From the NCBI GenBank assembly GCA_029465975.1, contig CM055747.1, positions 12,225,324-12,289,323 on the forward strand: a stretch of DNA of 64,000 nucleotides, read 5' to 3'. This stretch comes from Dallia pectoralis. Its lineage: Eukaryota > Chordata > Actinopteri > Esociformes > Umbridae. The position numbers were made by a program, and so were the translations under genes. This document shows, piece after piece, positions 1 to 12,235 of this stretch; the first letter of the stretch is position 1, and every line of letters starts with the position of its first letter. The notes under the pieces were generated by a model. The model was not told the origin of the DNA. It worked only from the letters and a program-made list of their open reading frames with translations, and ran no database searches.

Positions 1-663
1 AGTAATTTTCTTGTATTATTCATTTTTAGAATAAGTATAAGGTTTTAACTAATTGCAAAAGCTGAATAGGAAATAGATTAGTTGATACAAAAATGGTGCG
101 TGTTTAAAAATAAAGTGGTAAAAAAGGTATGAAGAAAGATCGGGACGGAACAAGAGCTTTTATAATAATAGATTAAAAGTTTCGCGTTCATATCCTAAAA
201 AGTATTATTCCTAAAACCTTAAGCCGCTAGATATTGTAGCAAATAACTGATCACTCTTTCCTGGAGCGCCTATATATTTATAATGAATTACAAATTCAGA
301 AGGTACTTCAACGTTTTATCATGGAAATTATTATTAATGTTTGTGATATCAGAGAAAAGCTCCTGTTTTGTTTTATAATGTTGGGTTAGCCAGAGCCAAA
401 TTCAGCAACTGAGTGGGCATTTGGTTTACTGAGTTTGCAGCTGACAAAGTCTGTTTATTCATCATAGGTGTTAGAATTCACTACTATCGGTGGAGCTGTG
501 GGTGGAACCACAAGAGGAAACTTAAACCAAACTGAGAAAACAAATGTTGAACAATAATACACACAATAGTTATCTGCTAGGGGCACGATATTATCATTGG
601 GGTTTCTTTCAAACAAAATACAATATTGTGTTCTCTCTGTCCATACCTGGATGTAGAGTGAAC

Positions 664-860
664 AGATATACACTACAGTTCAAAAGTTTGTAGTCACTTA
701 GAAAAGTCATTGTTTTTTATAGAAATGCCCTACACCAGCCTTAATGGGTGGAGTAGAATAGATATCTCCACTCTGAGGTGCTAAAAACAAGAAAACAACA
801 CTGTGAGTAGAACAGCAAAGTCCTAAATAGGAATTAGCATTAGCATTTACCATAACGACA
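664..860. mobile_element. Tc1/mariner-like terminal repeat relic
   Basis: The stretch starting tacactacagttcaaaagt resembles the terminal repeats of fish Tc1-like elements, where a 'gttcaaaagtttg...tcact' core is common. The following bases continue with the usual subterminal style. I see no transposase and no matching second terminus nearby, so it is a solo end or short internal-deletion copy. Confidence 0.45.
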
Positions 861-3800
861 GCGCAGAAGTTTTTACGGACTGACCTATGGGAGCTATCCC
901 TGGAAGGAGCTATGCCCAGTTAATGATGGACTGTTGCAGGGAATTAACTGACAGATCACCGACTGGAAACAGACTACTGGGAATCAACAGGGCGGGAATG
1001 CCCAAGTACCTCCTAGCGATGTTCCTGATAAGCCAGCTGCTAATGATGCCCAGGCAGAACATACCAACTTAGAGGGGCGTTAATAACATCAATGTAAAAG
1101 TCACCGGGGGGGGGGGGGCTCAACAGGACAGCCACACAAGACACAGAATGAACGCTGGTACTGCCGAGAAGCACTCACACTCAAATGGGCACGACAGGTT
1201 TAACACTCTGTTGACAATGACTGGGGTTTCTGACCACAGCATCAGAGTAAGTCCACAGGGTGGGTGGTGCAGGTGAAGCAAACTGGCATGTGGCCAATAG
1301 CCTCACTAGTGCGGCGGAGGCACAGGCACGCCAAGCAGTGGTTATGAGGCTGGCTGTCGCACGCCAGGTGGTCACATCGGCTACAAGGGCCTTTGAAAGG
1401 ACTGTTGGTGAAATTTGCATTCACTTTCTTCTCTGTTTTTGAAGCAGGTTTTCAAAACAGCTGAACTAAAAGGGAGGACAATTGCTCTCATAATATATTC
1501 CATGCTGCAGTCTCATTGGCTGACGCCAAGTGCGTACATTCAAATGATCAGGCTGCCTGCACTAGGTTCATCCTATGATATAACATATCATAACACTTAT
1601 TATAACATATCATAGGTGTATCATAAGCGTATCATAAGAGTACGTTTACAGTGATATAATGTCTTTATCATTTCTGTGCATTATTTTTGCATTATACATT
1701 ATTTTAGAGAAAAAGGGCCTACCTTGTATAAAACCAAACTGTCCATATAGAAAAAAGTATGTTATGTAAATAAAGGTTTTATGTAAACAGACACCACATG
1801 CGTACATAAAACCTGTTGTGTTTTTAGTACTTTCCCTCTGGATTGGACTCTAAACATGGATTGTAACATTAACAAAAATATTCTAAGAACATTAATGATA
1901 ATAAAACATACAGATTCAAATTCATCATAATGGCCTTAAGGAATTCTGCAAAAATAAACCAGCGTGCAGACAAACGTGGATAACCAGATGTCATCTCAAT
2001 GGTATAGGCTATATTGAAAATATTAAATACTGCTCGTATTTAAATGTTTCAATTAATCAACAAAAGCTCAAGTATAGCAAATAACTGTACGTACCCATTT
2101 AATGAATTACAGTTTTACATATCAGCACAGTCACATGACATCATAAGCCCATTACCATGCTGCTCAAATTTCCCCATGCGATACATTTCAGCTTTTTTGT
2201 TATAGGTTTGCGTTGATATTACAATTTCGGGATATGCATATATCTATATCCCCCAATAAACTAGGTAATTGACGCGATGTTCTCCATAATCTATAGATGG
2301 AGCCATGAATAAACCAACTGTGGGATCGAACTGGATGTTTGGTTAACTCATAATGCAAGAAATAATTTTACTCACAGAACGAAAACGATATGATGGATCC
2401 CAGAAAGTTGGGTCGCCGTAGATATGGAGTTGTTGACATCCGATGGACCGCTACATTCATTACATTACTGTGCAATTGTTTCCATAGTCCTGCTGGAATA
2501 CATAACTATACAGAGATACATAATTATATACATAGCCTACAGACGTGGCCACGTACCCTCCTGATCCACAATGATATCAACCAGATCCATAGAGATGAAA
2601 AAGAGTTCACACTGACGAGTCATAATACCCATAAAACCTAGCGGTCAAAAGCAGGAAATGGCTCCAGTCGTTTTTCAAATATGAATTTTCTATGATAATA
2701 TAGAAGTACTTCTAACATGGTCTTTTACAGGGAATTTAATGAATTAACATGTTGTTTGAAGGCTTATACTAATAAGCAAGTATCAGTGTCTCAGGTCAGA
2801 TCGAGTTAGGTGGAAAGTATTGAGTTTTGAGTCTTTAAATGAATAGTTATGTTTTGTGGTCTGTGTGTTAATTACTCGTCTCACACTGCAAACCAATCAT
2901 TTTAAGACCATTTCCTAATTTTAATTGGCTAGATAACATTCATTCTTATTTCAGTCTTTATGTTTTTCCATGGAACAAAGTCTTGGCAGTTGCATTGGTG
3001 AATTTGGGTACAAACTGCAAACATCTCATTGAGTCTTTAAATCCAAATGCGTTTTGGGGACAATTTAGGGTTAACATAATAAATGTACATTGCAATCTGA
3101 AAGTAGTAGGGTCTGTGAGACCAAAGGTCATACAAAGGCTTTGGGTTAGATTCAGCTTTTAGAACTTGATTTTGGTTTTCTAGCTCGCCTGTGATGTGGT
3201 AAGTTGTATATACAAACAGTTCATATTATAAAGATTTTTGAGCTAGCCATATTTTGTTAATTTTAAGTGAATATGACCACTCGTGTTACCGGGGTCCGAG
3301 TTAGGACTGGCGGGTTTTGTGCAGACTACCGTCATTCGGGCAGAAGCACTCATTGACATCAGTTCCAGTATCGAGGGATTGGTGGGGAGTCCGGCATGTT
3401 TATCGATGTCTTAAAAAGGTTTGTGTGATTGTATTCAAAGTTTTGTACACGTGTTTTGTTTTTTGCCATTTCAAAATCTGTGATGTTATCTGTAACATTT
3501 CTTTTTAATGTACATGCTTTTTGTATTTACATATGTACTGCAAGTTAAAGAAATGCAATCAAATTAACAGAATGTGCAAGGAAATGTTAAGATGAAAATA
3601 AATATAATTAGTTTTCTGAGGTTACCCATCTATACTCAGCATCCAGAGACGTCCAAATAACTGCCCCTTCGCACAAACACTTAACACACTCCAACACCTG
3701 TGAGTGCCCTGTGACTCTTAGCAATAAGTTGTTTATATGTGCATAATCTATTAACCGTAAAAGTAGAATCATTATCCTACCTCAGTCTTGAATCTTATGC

Positions 3801-4675
3801 AGGTCAGTTTCTCTGATCCACACTGCATTGACTACTACTGTCCCGAGACACACACCTGACAGAAGACATACACAACCGTTCCAAAGTTTGGGAACACTTA
3901 CAAAAAGTGCTCACCAAAAACAGCCGGCTCTTTTGGCTCCTAAATGGATCTATAATTTTTTTTTCTAGTCAAACAGTTTGCGAAAGTTTTACTATGATTG
4001 GGTTAAAATAATTCTAATTGAATTATTAAATTGAATCATACTCCAGATTGTAAATGTGAAAATTGGAATTAGACCATTGCTAATGATTTCTAAAGATTGA
4101 AAATGGCTGCAAATTGGTGGCAATCATTTTAGCCAATGCAATTTCAATCTGGCCATGTTTTGCCAAAAACTCATACTTTGGCATAAACTGGTCCATAGAA
4201 GACTGCGTTGATGTGGGTCGCTCAGTAGGCCTACTTCACTGAGTGGTTCCATCCCCAGGTGTAGAGGTGCTCGCTCAACCCCTTTCACTAGCAGCCCTGC
4301 TAGTTTCTTGATGCTCTACTGATTGCTTCACAGTTGGGTGCACTGTGCGCATATGGTGTAGGTTGCATGTAGAACTGGCTTGATATGCGATTTGGTTTTG
4401 GCAAATTCTGTGCTGTACTTGTAACATTGTGTACATTATTAAAATGCGTCCAAATGCTACTGTGCTTCCTACTCATTTTCCAGCTGTTGCTTTTTGCAGC
4501 TGTCCTTCCTCTCTTTCATCTGCTGTTAAATTTGTGATTGTGGCCCATTCCCAATGTCCACCCTTAACCCTAAGCCCTGAACCCTTACAGACTGTATTGA
4601 CGTCAACCGGTAAGTAATAGAGTACAAGAGGCTGTAAATGCTGTAAATAGTAATGGGACTGCACGAAGACTGCAA

Positions 4676-4800
4676 CGTTGAAATATGTCATTAAATGTTG
4701 AAATATGGTATTAAATGTTGATATATGGGATTAAATTGAGAAATAAGACATTTAATAATGAAATATGCCATGAAATGATGTAATAGGTCATGTTATTATA
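4676..4800. repeat. Degenerate short tandem repeat
   Basis: Five or more imperfect units of roughly 20-25 bp share the cores ttgaaatatg and cattaaatg. Divergence between units is high, so the array is old. Confidence 0.5.
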
Positions 4801-6756
4801 AAAAGATTTAATGAAATACAAGTAATTATGAAAATAAAAAGATTAGGAAATACAATGTATAATTATGAATTATGCCACTCATTTCAAAAGGGGCCTTATG
4901 AAAAGAGTTCCTATTAATGTGCCACATAAAATACAAATATACATGTATTATTTAATTTTGACTCATTTAATCCCCCATAACTGTGTGTGAATTTTAGCAT
5001 TACGGCCTATATAAAAAAATATGCTTTCTTTTTTTTAATCACTTCTAATATGCGAGCCTCTTTCGAACGAGTTTCTTTCGTATGACCCATTACCTAATAA
5101 CCCGTCATTCATACACCAAACTTTAGCTAACATAGAAAGGCACCGGCCTGTTTTTTTATTTAGCTAGCCAAATTAATTTGACTAGCGCCTTCCATTTGAA
5201 CCACAGAAGCCACGTAGAGCACATTTCCGGCTTTAATTAAGTCTTTGCGTTTTTCGTTTGCAGACAAATACTTTTTGAACAACCGTGATGCTACAGAACG
5301 TTCCAATGTTGTTCAACTGGAAGAATTGCGAAATGCCCAAGATAATGCTCTCTCCAATAAAACAATAATATTCCAGAAGACGGAGACAAAATGTACAGTG
5401 TGTCTGGGTGAAATTCAAACCAAGAGTATAGGAAAACAACCCAAAGGCGAAATTTGAGACTAGTTTCAACGTATCTGATTAAGAATTTCTCAAGTTTGAG
5501 GTTACATTTTGTAATTTATAATATAACTATATTAGTCTACCGGACTTACTATCTCTGAACTTGCTGTTCATTTATTTAAGGGAAAATGAAGTAAGCCCAA
5601 AACATACAGCTTTTCAAGGCAAATTAATATGTGCATATAAAGGAGGATAAGGAAAAAATGAAAATATGTATAAACGTTTGATATAAATGTTTAACTTAAG
5701 TGGGGTAGTGACAGGAAGGAATATTTAAAAGGTTCCCCCATTTATTGAACAAAAACATGGTTCAATGGAAATATATAATCATCAAGATTAAAACAATTAA
5801 TCTAGAATATATAGAGGTAACTTAATTTTTTTTTTACTTTCAACGATATTCAAATATTTTGAGCTGCATCATATACCATCAAAACATAAATAAATAAATA
5901 TAACGTATTTATAACAAATATTACTTAATAATAAAAATGTCGTCGAAATATGATATACGTTTCAGTGGAAATTATTTTTTAATGTAAAAAAATACTTAAT
6001 AAACTTTACTTTATAAAAAAGAGCTCCAGGTACTATTTGTTGAGCGGAGCGAATCAGCTTTTGCAGTAGAGATGTGGCTGTGAAGCCATGTGCTTCTTTG
6101 TTTACAAAAACATCGAGTGTGTTAGAGTAATCGCGAAGTGGTGAAATTGTGTACACTTATTTGAATATTGAATATTAATTGATCTCATCCAGACAACCGG
6201 TAAGAAAGTACGTTAAATTATATATTTGTTAGACTTTTGTTGTTTTGCGTGAGGCGTTACATGCGTGGATTTACTTTGTCTATGGCCTTTGAAATGCGTG
6301 GCTAGGACATTTCGGGAAATGTATTAGGAATTGACCCATAAGTTAACCACGGAAACATAAAATATTTCTACACTAAAGTATTGTGTACATTTGAGCTCTA
6401 GCAAATGTAGTGAGAACGTGCAGTCACATGTGTGTTTGGCATTAATAGTGTGTAGCTGTAGCATAGCGTGCTAACGTTAGCGCCAGTAGCTACACAACAA
6501 AGGGATTTAGGAAGTACAAGTGTCATTAGTAAGTGGCGCACATGTTCAGTAGCTTCTGCTTAATAGCCTCATTTGTACGGAAACAAAATATCAACTTGAC
6601 GTTCATCATTGTTTTAGCTCTAGTTTTGGTCTTAAAATTGAATTTCTATCGAAACAAAATGTGTGTATATATTAAAATGTATATATTGTTTTGTTTGTCT
6701 AAATGCGTAGTGTCTTAGTTGTGAACTTTGACCTTTACCCAACCATGTGTGGGCGA

Positions 6757-6815
6757 CAACAATCTGAAACGTATTTCAATAGTCTGAAACGTATTTCAAC
6801 AATCTGAAACATATT
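6757..6815. repeat. 20-bp triplicated motif
   Basis: Three consecutive copies of 'caatctgaaacgtatttcaa' or close variants. Only the last copy is clearly diverged. Confidence 0.6.
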
Positions 6816-6926
6816 TACTGAATGCCAGCTATATTTTAGCTCGTTGTATTTGTTGTCTGTAGGTTTCAGACGGGGAGGGGAAGGTCACGTGATGGTATGT
6901 TTATGTCCTACCTTCTGCAGTCAGCA

Positions 6927-6952
6927 TCCCCAAAACATTATGACCACTGTTT
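6927..6952. mobile_element. Solo Tc1-like terminus
   Basis: ccccaaaacattatgaccac is the inverse complement of the terminus-like string at 12206-12232 (gtggtcataatgttttgg). The same core ends many Tc1-type elements. No element body is recognisable beside this copy. Confidence 0.4.
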
Positions 6953-7687
6953 AGGGTCATGGCATGACTCATGTTGTACGGTGTGTAAAGTTACATTCAT
7001 GGTAATTGCTTTTCAGAAATAACCATGGATACACCAGTTCACCTGCACCACAAGGCCATTGAGTTGTGTTTTGTGAGGAACCTGAAAGCAGCGTTTAAAA
7101 CAATCCACCCCCCTAATTTTTTGTTGTTGCATTTTAATAAAATTAACGGTTTAAGACCCCTGATGCTTAAGAAGGTTCATTGGGAACGTTCTGTGCTGGA
7201 GCTTTCGAGGAGATCATGTTTGCTATGTAATAAAGTGCTTACAGTGCAGGTAATGTTTATTCCCTACATACCGCAATGTGAGCACTTCTGATACAAGGCA
7301 GATGTTCTGAATTCTAATGTCATGTGGTCGTCCATCGTTCAGGTGATTCAAAGTCTATTACAATCTATTTTACCAATTTACAAATGTTCACGTATTTGGT
7401 GGAATCCATACAATTAATTATTTTGCCCCTTGGTGTACAAAGTGCTGTTTGTGCAGGTAGATAAACTCAAATGACCTACTGCAAATCCAGCACTTCCTTA
7501 CTCACAGGGTGCACCACTCATCTGTCTCCGCTAGAAGGTTGAAGTTCCTTGGTCACAAATTCACAATGGCTGCAATATCACATTGCCATGGTTCTGAAGT
7601 GTGTGTTTAGTAGGGATGCACCGATGCATCGGCTGAACATCGGTATCGGCCGATATTTGCCTCGTTAACTGCCATCGGGAAATAAAA

Positions 7688-7924
7688 ATGACATTCGCCG
7701 ATGTTTATATGTGTCATGAACGCTGTGCTCAGGAGAAACTTTTTTTGGAGAGCTTGCTGGAACAAAAGCGCGCACTTGCTACATATGCTGCAGACCACGA
7801 CCTCCCGGCCACTCTCAGTGCGCACCAGTGGCAATTAATTGAAAACTTTATAACACTCCTCTCCCCATTTGAACAATTGACGAGAGAAGTTAGCTCATCA
7901 GAAGCATCACCTTCGGGCAAGTAG
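7688..7924 (+). pseudogene. hAT transposase fragment (ZBED-like), outer element
   Basis: An open frame of 78 residues contains LSAHQWQLIENFITLLSPFE followed by LTREVSSSEAS. This resembles the segment of hAT/ZBED-type transposases that reads roughly 'L.A.QW.L.E....L.PFEELT.E.SSS.A'. The N-terminal zinc finger and the catalytic and dimerisation regions are absent and the frame ends soon after. It is a deletion remnant carried by the outer hAT element, in the same orientation as the fragment in the inner element. Confidence 0.7.
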
Positions 7925-8094
7925 ATTGGCTTGTTTATATCAGGGCTTGAATTTCGGTGCGGGATTGCGCATTATTTAAACCATTCCCGAACGATTACTT
8001 TTTATTAGGGATGCACCGAATATTCGGCCACTGGTGCGCATATTCGGTGATAAATACTTTTAGCACCGAAACAATACGGCCGAAATATGTTGTG

Positions 8095-8430
8095 ATCTAT
8101 TCGGATCCTCTGCACTTCATCGCGACTGTACTTGATCCGCGTTATAAAGACCATTACTTGGATGCAGAAATAAAGCAGCGCGCACGAGAAATGATCCAGG
8201 CGGCTATGGATGCGGAGAACCCGCGTGGAGACGGAGAAATAGCGCACGGAGCAGTAGGGCACGGAGCAGTAGGGCACGGAGCAGCAGCGCACGGAGCAGC
8301 AGCGCACGGAGATCAGAGCGCAGAAAAAAAGACTCGTCTCTCTGCACTAGATGAGGGGCATGCGCCCTCGTTGTCTGATATGTTCAGTGAAATCATACCC
8401 CATATGTTAGAATCTTGCGGTCACAATAAA
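8095..8430 (+). pseudogene. hAT transposase C-terminal fragment, inner element
   Basis: The frame reads DPLHFIATVLDPRYKDHYL followed by an acidic and charged helix. LDPRYKD is a hallmark of hAT/ZBED transposases upstream of the dimerisation region. After about 45 residues the frame runs into Ala/His/Gly-rich repeats encoded by the 15-bp array, and the C-terminal dimerisation motif is missing. Non-functional remnant. Confidence 0.7.
8236..8313 (+). repeat. 15-bp tandem repeat inside hAT
   Basis: About five copies of 'gcacggagcagtagg' or the variant 'gcacggagcagcagc'. It keeps the transposase frame open because 15 is a multiple of three, adding His-Gly-Ala repeats. Confidence 0.8.
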
Positions 8431-9003
8431 CAGTGGAAAAGTTTCCTGTGTATATTTTGCTTATGTAATGTGGCCTATTTGGGATATCCCATTAGTAGGG
8501 GCGGAGTAGTGGCACCACCAGGGTCGCTACAATATATTGAATCTGACAAACAGCATTACCATCTAAAAGTTGAACGCCAGGTACTACATAATGATTTTTG
8601 TCTGCACATGGATAGGCCTATGCTAGTTAAACTTTAGTGTAGTATAAAAGCAACAGGCTATTGTCTCAACTAAACGCAAAAATAATCACTTTATTCTCAG
8701 TAAAAGTTCACTTGCCGGAGGGGGGGGGAGATGTCCCCACCGAAGCTGAGACCAAACCTACGCCCTTGGTGCCTCATATCCATAAATGCAATGGTACTAA
8801 TAATTGGCATAATTTATTTCGGTGTTTCGGTTTTCGGTCTTGGTTTCCTCTTTTTCGGTTTTCGGTTTCGGCCAAGAATTTTCATTTCGGTGCATCCCTA
8901 CTTTTTATAGTGCGAGATTCCCACACAAATATATTTGCTTCATCTCAGACCGAGGTAAAGTTGTTTGGATATTCAACGGATATTCCGAGCCCGAGATCAG
9001 GTC

Positions 9004-9225
9004 CGGTTTTCCCGCAAGCAGCCACCCCAGACAGCAGGTGACTCCGTGCCAGATCCGTTTCTAAACCGGGAAATCCGCGTTACAGTCACCTCCGGGACCC
9101 AGACTACAGGTGACTCGGAGCCGGATCCGTGTCTAAACCGGCAAATCCGCGTTACAGTCACCTCCGGGACCCAGACTACAGGTGACTCGGAGCCGGATCC
9201 GTCTCTAAACCGGCAAATCCGCGTT
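9004..9225 (+). repeat. 72-bp tandem repeat, about three copies
   Basis: Units contain cagactacaggtgactcgga, ggatccgt and ctaaaccggcaaatccgcgt. The first unit is diverged and the next two are nearly identical. It lies in the 3' half of the outer hAT element. Confidence 0.85.
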
Positions 9226-9632
9226 AGTACACCCGGGTGATCGGCGGACAGAAACCTCCGTGTGCTTATAGTTAGGGACCGTCAATAAAGTACAAGAGCC
9301 GAAAGACTTGTATGTTTCCGTGGCACAAAAGAAAGAATAAATAACAAAAATAAAAAACATCGGCATCGGCCAAATTGTTATGTTAAACATCGGTATCGGT
9401 CCAGAATTTCCCAATCGGTGCATCCCTAGTGTTTAGAGCTATGATGAGAAACACAAACATGTGAGGTTGCTTCTGGTTCTGGTTAGCTTTGCAGGGTGAA
9501 CAGTCAGCCTGTGCATCTCCAGAGTCGCTGTGCAAACCCATGCAAAACTGACTATGACAGGAACAGATCAATCAAATTGAGTATACATCAACCGGAGTCA
9601 CAGAATGTTTATGTCCAGCCTAAAACTCTAAA

Positions 9633-9794
9633 ATGCAAAGGTTTATTTCAACGAACGTGGATGTGGCACTTGTTTTATTTGTGTACAGTGTTTTTGCATT
9701 CTACGTGGTACTTCTAAGACTAGCTTGTGTTGAGAGGCGGAGTCTTGGGCAATTGCCCGACATCTTAAGAGGCATTGCACTCGTCTCGGTCTGA
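9633..9794 (+). CDS. Candidate 53-aa single-pass membrane micropeptide
   Basis: An ATG at 9633 has A at -3, follows an in-frame stop at 9621, and opens 53 codons ending at TGA 9792. Residues 9-32 form a long hydrophobic stretch (ALVLFVYSVFAFYVVLLRL), followed by a basic and acidic cytosol-like tail (VERRSLGQLPDIL). This looks like a type III or tail-anchored single-pass protein. A polyadenylation signal AATAAA lies at 9971 and a possible splice acceptor at 9494. I do not recognise the family, and hydrophobic frames of this size can arise by chance. The unit sits just outside the hAT insertion. Confidence 0.3.
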   Translation: MQRFISTNVDVALVLFVYSVFAFYVVLLRLACVERRSLGQLPDILRGIALVSV

Positions 9795-9999
9795 CAGCAC
9801 TGGCAGAGCGCGTCCACTGGAGCGGATTATAAGAGGACGACATGGGAAGTCACTGCACAAACAGGCCTGGACCTACACATTGACCAGGCAGAACAAGAAT
9901 GTATGGCATGCTTCTGAAAAAAGGACAGTGACATTTAAATGTTTGAACCTGTATGTTTGGAAAACTAAAAAATAAAGTGTTTGTTTGGCCCATATTCGT

Positions 10000-10930
10000 C
10001 TTTAATCAAGAGTGTTTTGTTGTAATATAAATTTACATCTGTAACATTATGAAAGGAACGCTTATGTAGCTTGAAGTTATGTTTCTGTGTTAGGCGATAT
10101 CCATTCCAATTACTTTTCGTAACCTTTTTCATGTCAGCAGTTATTGCTTGAATAGATAACCATCCTGAACCCGAAAGAAGAAACACAAAGAGGAAATTAA
10201 AGCACAGTGGCTAGTTGAGCTCCCTGTAGAAAGACTTTTGAATGTCCATTACTAAATCCAAATCATTAAAAGCACTAAGTTGAATACTGGCCTGAGATTC
10301 CCAATGATTTAATATCCTCAAATTGTGGCAGAGGCCAGTGATAATTAATAACGGCTGTTTTATATCAGTCCAATGTTTTTCATGAAGCCAGTTTTACAGA
10401 AGCAATTGTAACTAAAGTGCTTTTGAGGTACCTATCTTAAAAGATCCTTGTCCTTGGGAAATAACATTGGCAGAATTACAATGAAGAGAAAATACTAAAA
10501 GATAATGCAAATCTTCTCGGTTTGACAAATAATCGTGATTGTGTAACATTTATGTGAACCCTAAAACGCAACGGGTTATTTTCTATGGAATGTACGTTTT
10601 TGACATTGTGTGTAGACTGGTCAGGACAGGCCGGCCGTGACAGTGGGTTACAAACCTCCGCTGTATCATTATAGGATATTCTATATGATTATAATGGAGT
10701 CTGTTTCTGTCAGGATATCGCCACTGTTTCGGCACATATCTCAGATTCCTGCCCTGGCCTCCTCACACCTGTTTAAGAACCTCTCTGAGATGCCTTTCCG
10801 CCTCTTTTAAATGTCTTTCTTGTCGGATCAAGGAGCCTCTGCGTTTTGCCACGACTACAGGCCAAATGACTGCTCAATTCCCAATTCTCTCCAAGAACAC
10901 ATGACAACAATGTACCTGAAGTACTCTCCT
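10000..10930. other. Intergenic, nothing recognised
   Basis: Unique-looking sequence without supported exons, RNA genes or obvious repeats. Confidence 0.5.
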
Positions 10931-10947
10931 TTTCTGTGTTTATTAGC

Positions 10948-11580
10948 TTAGCTTAGGGTGAGCTCTGACAGAAATGTGGCACGAGCATGCTCTGTATTGT
11001 GGTTCCCTTCTACTGTTATCCATCCGATGCATACTACTGTGAACCATTTCTGTTGAGTCTCCAGGAGCCCTACATTATAGATTAACCGAAACAACGAGCT
11101 GACCTGGCGAGGCACGGACTCTACAAGACCCATGAAGGTCTCCTGTGGTAATCGGCACCAAGACATTAGCAACCGACCATTCTAGTCCTGTAGGTTGTGA
11201 GGTGGAGTTGCTGTGGACCGGACTTGATGGTCCAGCACATCTCGTAGATGCTCAGTCGATTTGAAATATTGGTTATTTGGGAGGCAGGGCAATACTGTGA
11301 TGAATTCTTCATCCTCTTCCTCTATTTCCAAACAAGGTGTCCAGTGTGACGGTGAATTATCCTGAAAGAAGCCCCTGTCATCAGGGAATACCATTGCCAT
11401 GAAGGGGTGTACCTGGTCTGCAATAATATTTAGGTAGGTGGCATGTGACAAACGAACATCCACATGAATACCTGGGTCCAGGGTTTCCCATCACACTCCA
11501 CTGGCAGGTGGACTTCACACAGTGCATCCTGATGCCATGGCAACTGCTGCACGCATAGCTGCCCACGAGATGTGAAAGAG
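10948..11580 (-). pseudogene. Decayed Tc1-type transposase
   Basis: On the minus strand, frames contain ADQVHPFMAMVFPDDRGFFQ, then DNSPSHW, EEFITVLPCLPN, STEHLRDVLDHQVRS and, after a frame break near 11175, LPQETFMGLVESVPRQV. These match the order of the Tc1/mariner catalytic core: the 'FQQDNAPCH' aspartate region, the 'W...SPDLNPIEHLWD' region and the C-terminal 'L..SMP.R' helix. Several conserved residues are lost, including SPDLNPIE changed to NNQYFKSTE, and there are frameshifts. It is inactive. A possible terminus of the same element lies at 12206-12232. Confidence 0.85.
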
Positions 11581-11810
11581 AACAGGAGTTATTGGAGCAG
11601 CCGGCCTTACACTGCTCTGAGGTTCAGTTCCCACCCACGGTTGTCTATTGTAGGCTCCTTCTACGGAGGTCAGAGGTCATCACGGGCACTCTGACCAGTC
11701 TGCGGCTACACAGCCCCGTACATCATTAAACGCTTCTGTGACTTGTGCCCGCTTAGATGCCCAACAATATGTCGCCAGTTTACCAGTCTGTGCACTTTCG
11801 GTAGGTACTC

Positions 11811-12095
11811 GACTAGAGATGCACCGGTTGTGAAATCAGCCGATGCCAAGGTTTAAAAAAAACAATTGGGCCGATGCTAACGTTTTTAAAATGATTATTA
11901 TTTTGATTTTGTTGTTATTTAAAGAAATCTTTATTACAGAAAATAGCTGAACTGTATTAAATTTATTTAGCTCTTCATTACAATCTCATCACACATGGAA
12001 TTCAATCATACTTTGTGGAAATGGGCCGATGTCAGTCAACAAGGCAAATATCGTCTGCTACCGATGTTCTGCCGATGATGCATGCCTGTACTTAA
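11811..12095. mobile_element. Degenerate hAT MITE relic
   Basis: The left edge reads tagagatgcaccggttgtga and the right edge ccgatgatgcatgcctgta. Both are decayed versions of the TAGGGATGCACCGA terminus seen in the intact elements at 7.6-9.4 kb. Internal gccgatgc motifs also recur. I could not identify a clean target duplication, consistent with age. Confidence 0.6.
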
Positions 12096-12205
12096 CACTG
12101 CTAACCGTGAACACCCCACAAGCCTTGTCATTTCAGAGAGGACTTGTTCACTTACCTTCTAACATTGACATGTGTCTTTGTTTGGAGATGACCACGTAAC
12201 TGCAA

Positions 12206-12235
12206 GTGGTCATAATGTTTTGGCTCATCAGTGTA
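12206..12235. mobile_element. Tc1-like terminus
   Basis: gtggtcataatgttttggct followed by catcagtgta matches the typical end of Tc1-type fish elements. It may be the 5' end of the decayed minus-strand transposase that stops near 11.6 kb. Confidence 0.5.

Larger units (their letters stand above)
1..6090. other. Intergenic region, no supported gene
   Basis: AT-rich DNA without a convincing coding exon. It holds a Tc1-like terminal repeat relic near 664, a guanine run near 1106, short degenerate direct repeats built on atcata near 1575-1640, and degenerate 20-25-bp repeats near 4676-4800. Open frames here are short and lack family features. Confidence 0.5.
8006..8900 (+). mobile_element. Non-autonomous hAT transposon nested inside outer hAT
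   Basis: Starts TAGGGATGCACCGAA and ends TTTCGGTGCATCCCTA. It is bordered on both sides by CTTTTTAT (7998-8005 and 8901-8908), a perfect 8-bp target duplication. Its termini resemble those of the host element, so a related hAT inserted into a pre-existing hAT. It carries a fragment of transposase C-terminal region and a 15-bp internal tandem repeat. Confidence 0.92.
7611..9428 (+). mobile_element. Non-autonomous hAT transposon (outer element)
   Basis: The element begins TAGGGATGCACCGATG and ends CGGTGCATCCCTA, giving matching terminal inverted repeats. It is flanked on both sides by GTGTTTAG (7603-7610 and 9429-9436), an 8-bp target-site duplication as expected for hAT. Inside lie a transposase fragment (7688-7924), a second complete hAT element (8006-8900) and a 72-bp tandem repeat (about 9004-9220). 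The intact duplication points to fairly recent insertion. The transposase is far too short to be active. Confidence 0.92.
6140..9990 (+). other. Weak candidate transcript unit interrupted by hAT insertion
   Basis: A possible noncoding exon ends at 6199 before GTAAGA. A second possible exon starts at 7016 after tgcttttcag, has the strong start context AACCATGG at 7025, and ends at 7249 before GTAATG. A third starts at 9495 after gctttgcag and is followed by AATAAA at 9971. Exons 2 and 3 join in phase 0 to give a 93-aa frame (7025-7249 plus 9495-9551). The protein resembles no family I know, so these may be chance splice sites. The nested transposons lie in the presumed intron. Confidence 0.2.

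Noticed and set aside
5233..5457. Possible exon after tttgcag at about 5262, reading DKYFLNNRDATERSNVVQLE
   Set aside because: An acceptor and a 65-codon frame exist, but no donor partner, start exon or recognisable family; both strands are open here, which suggests chance.
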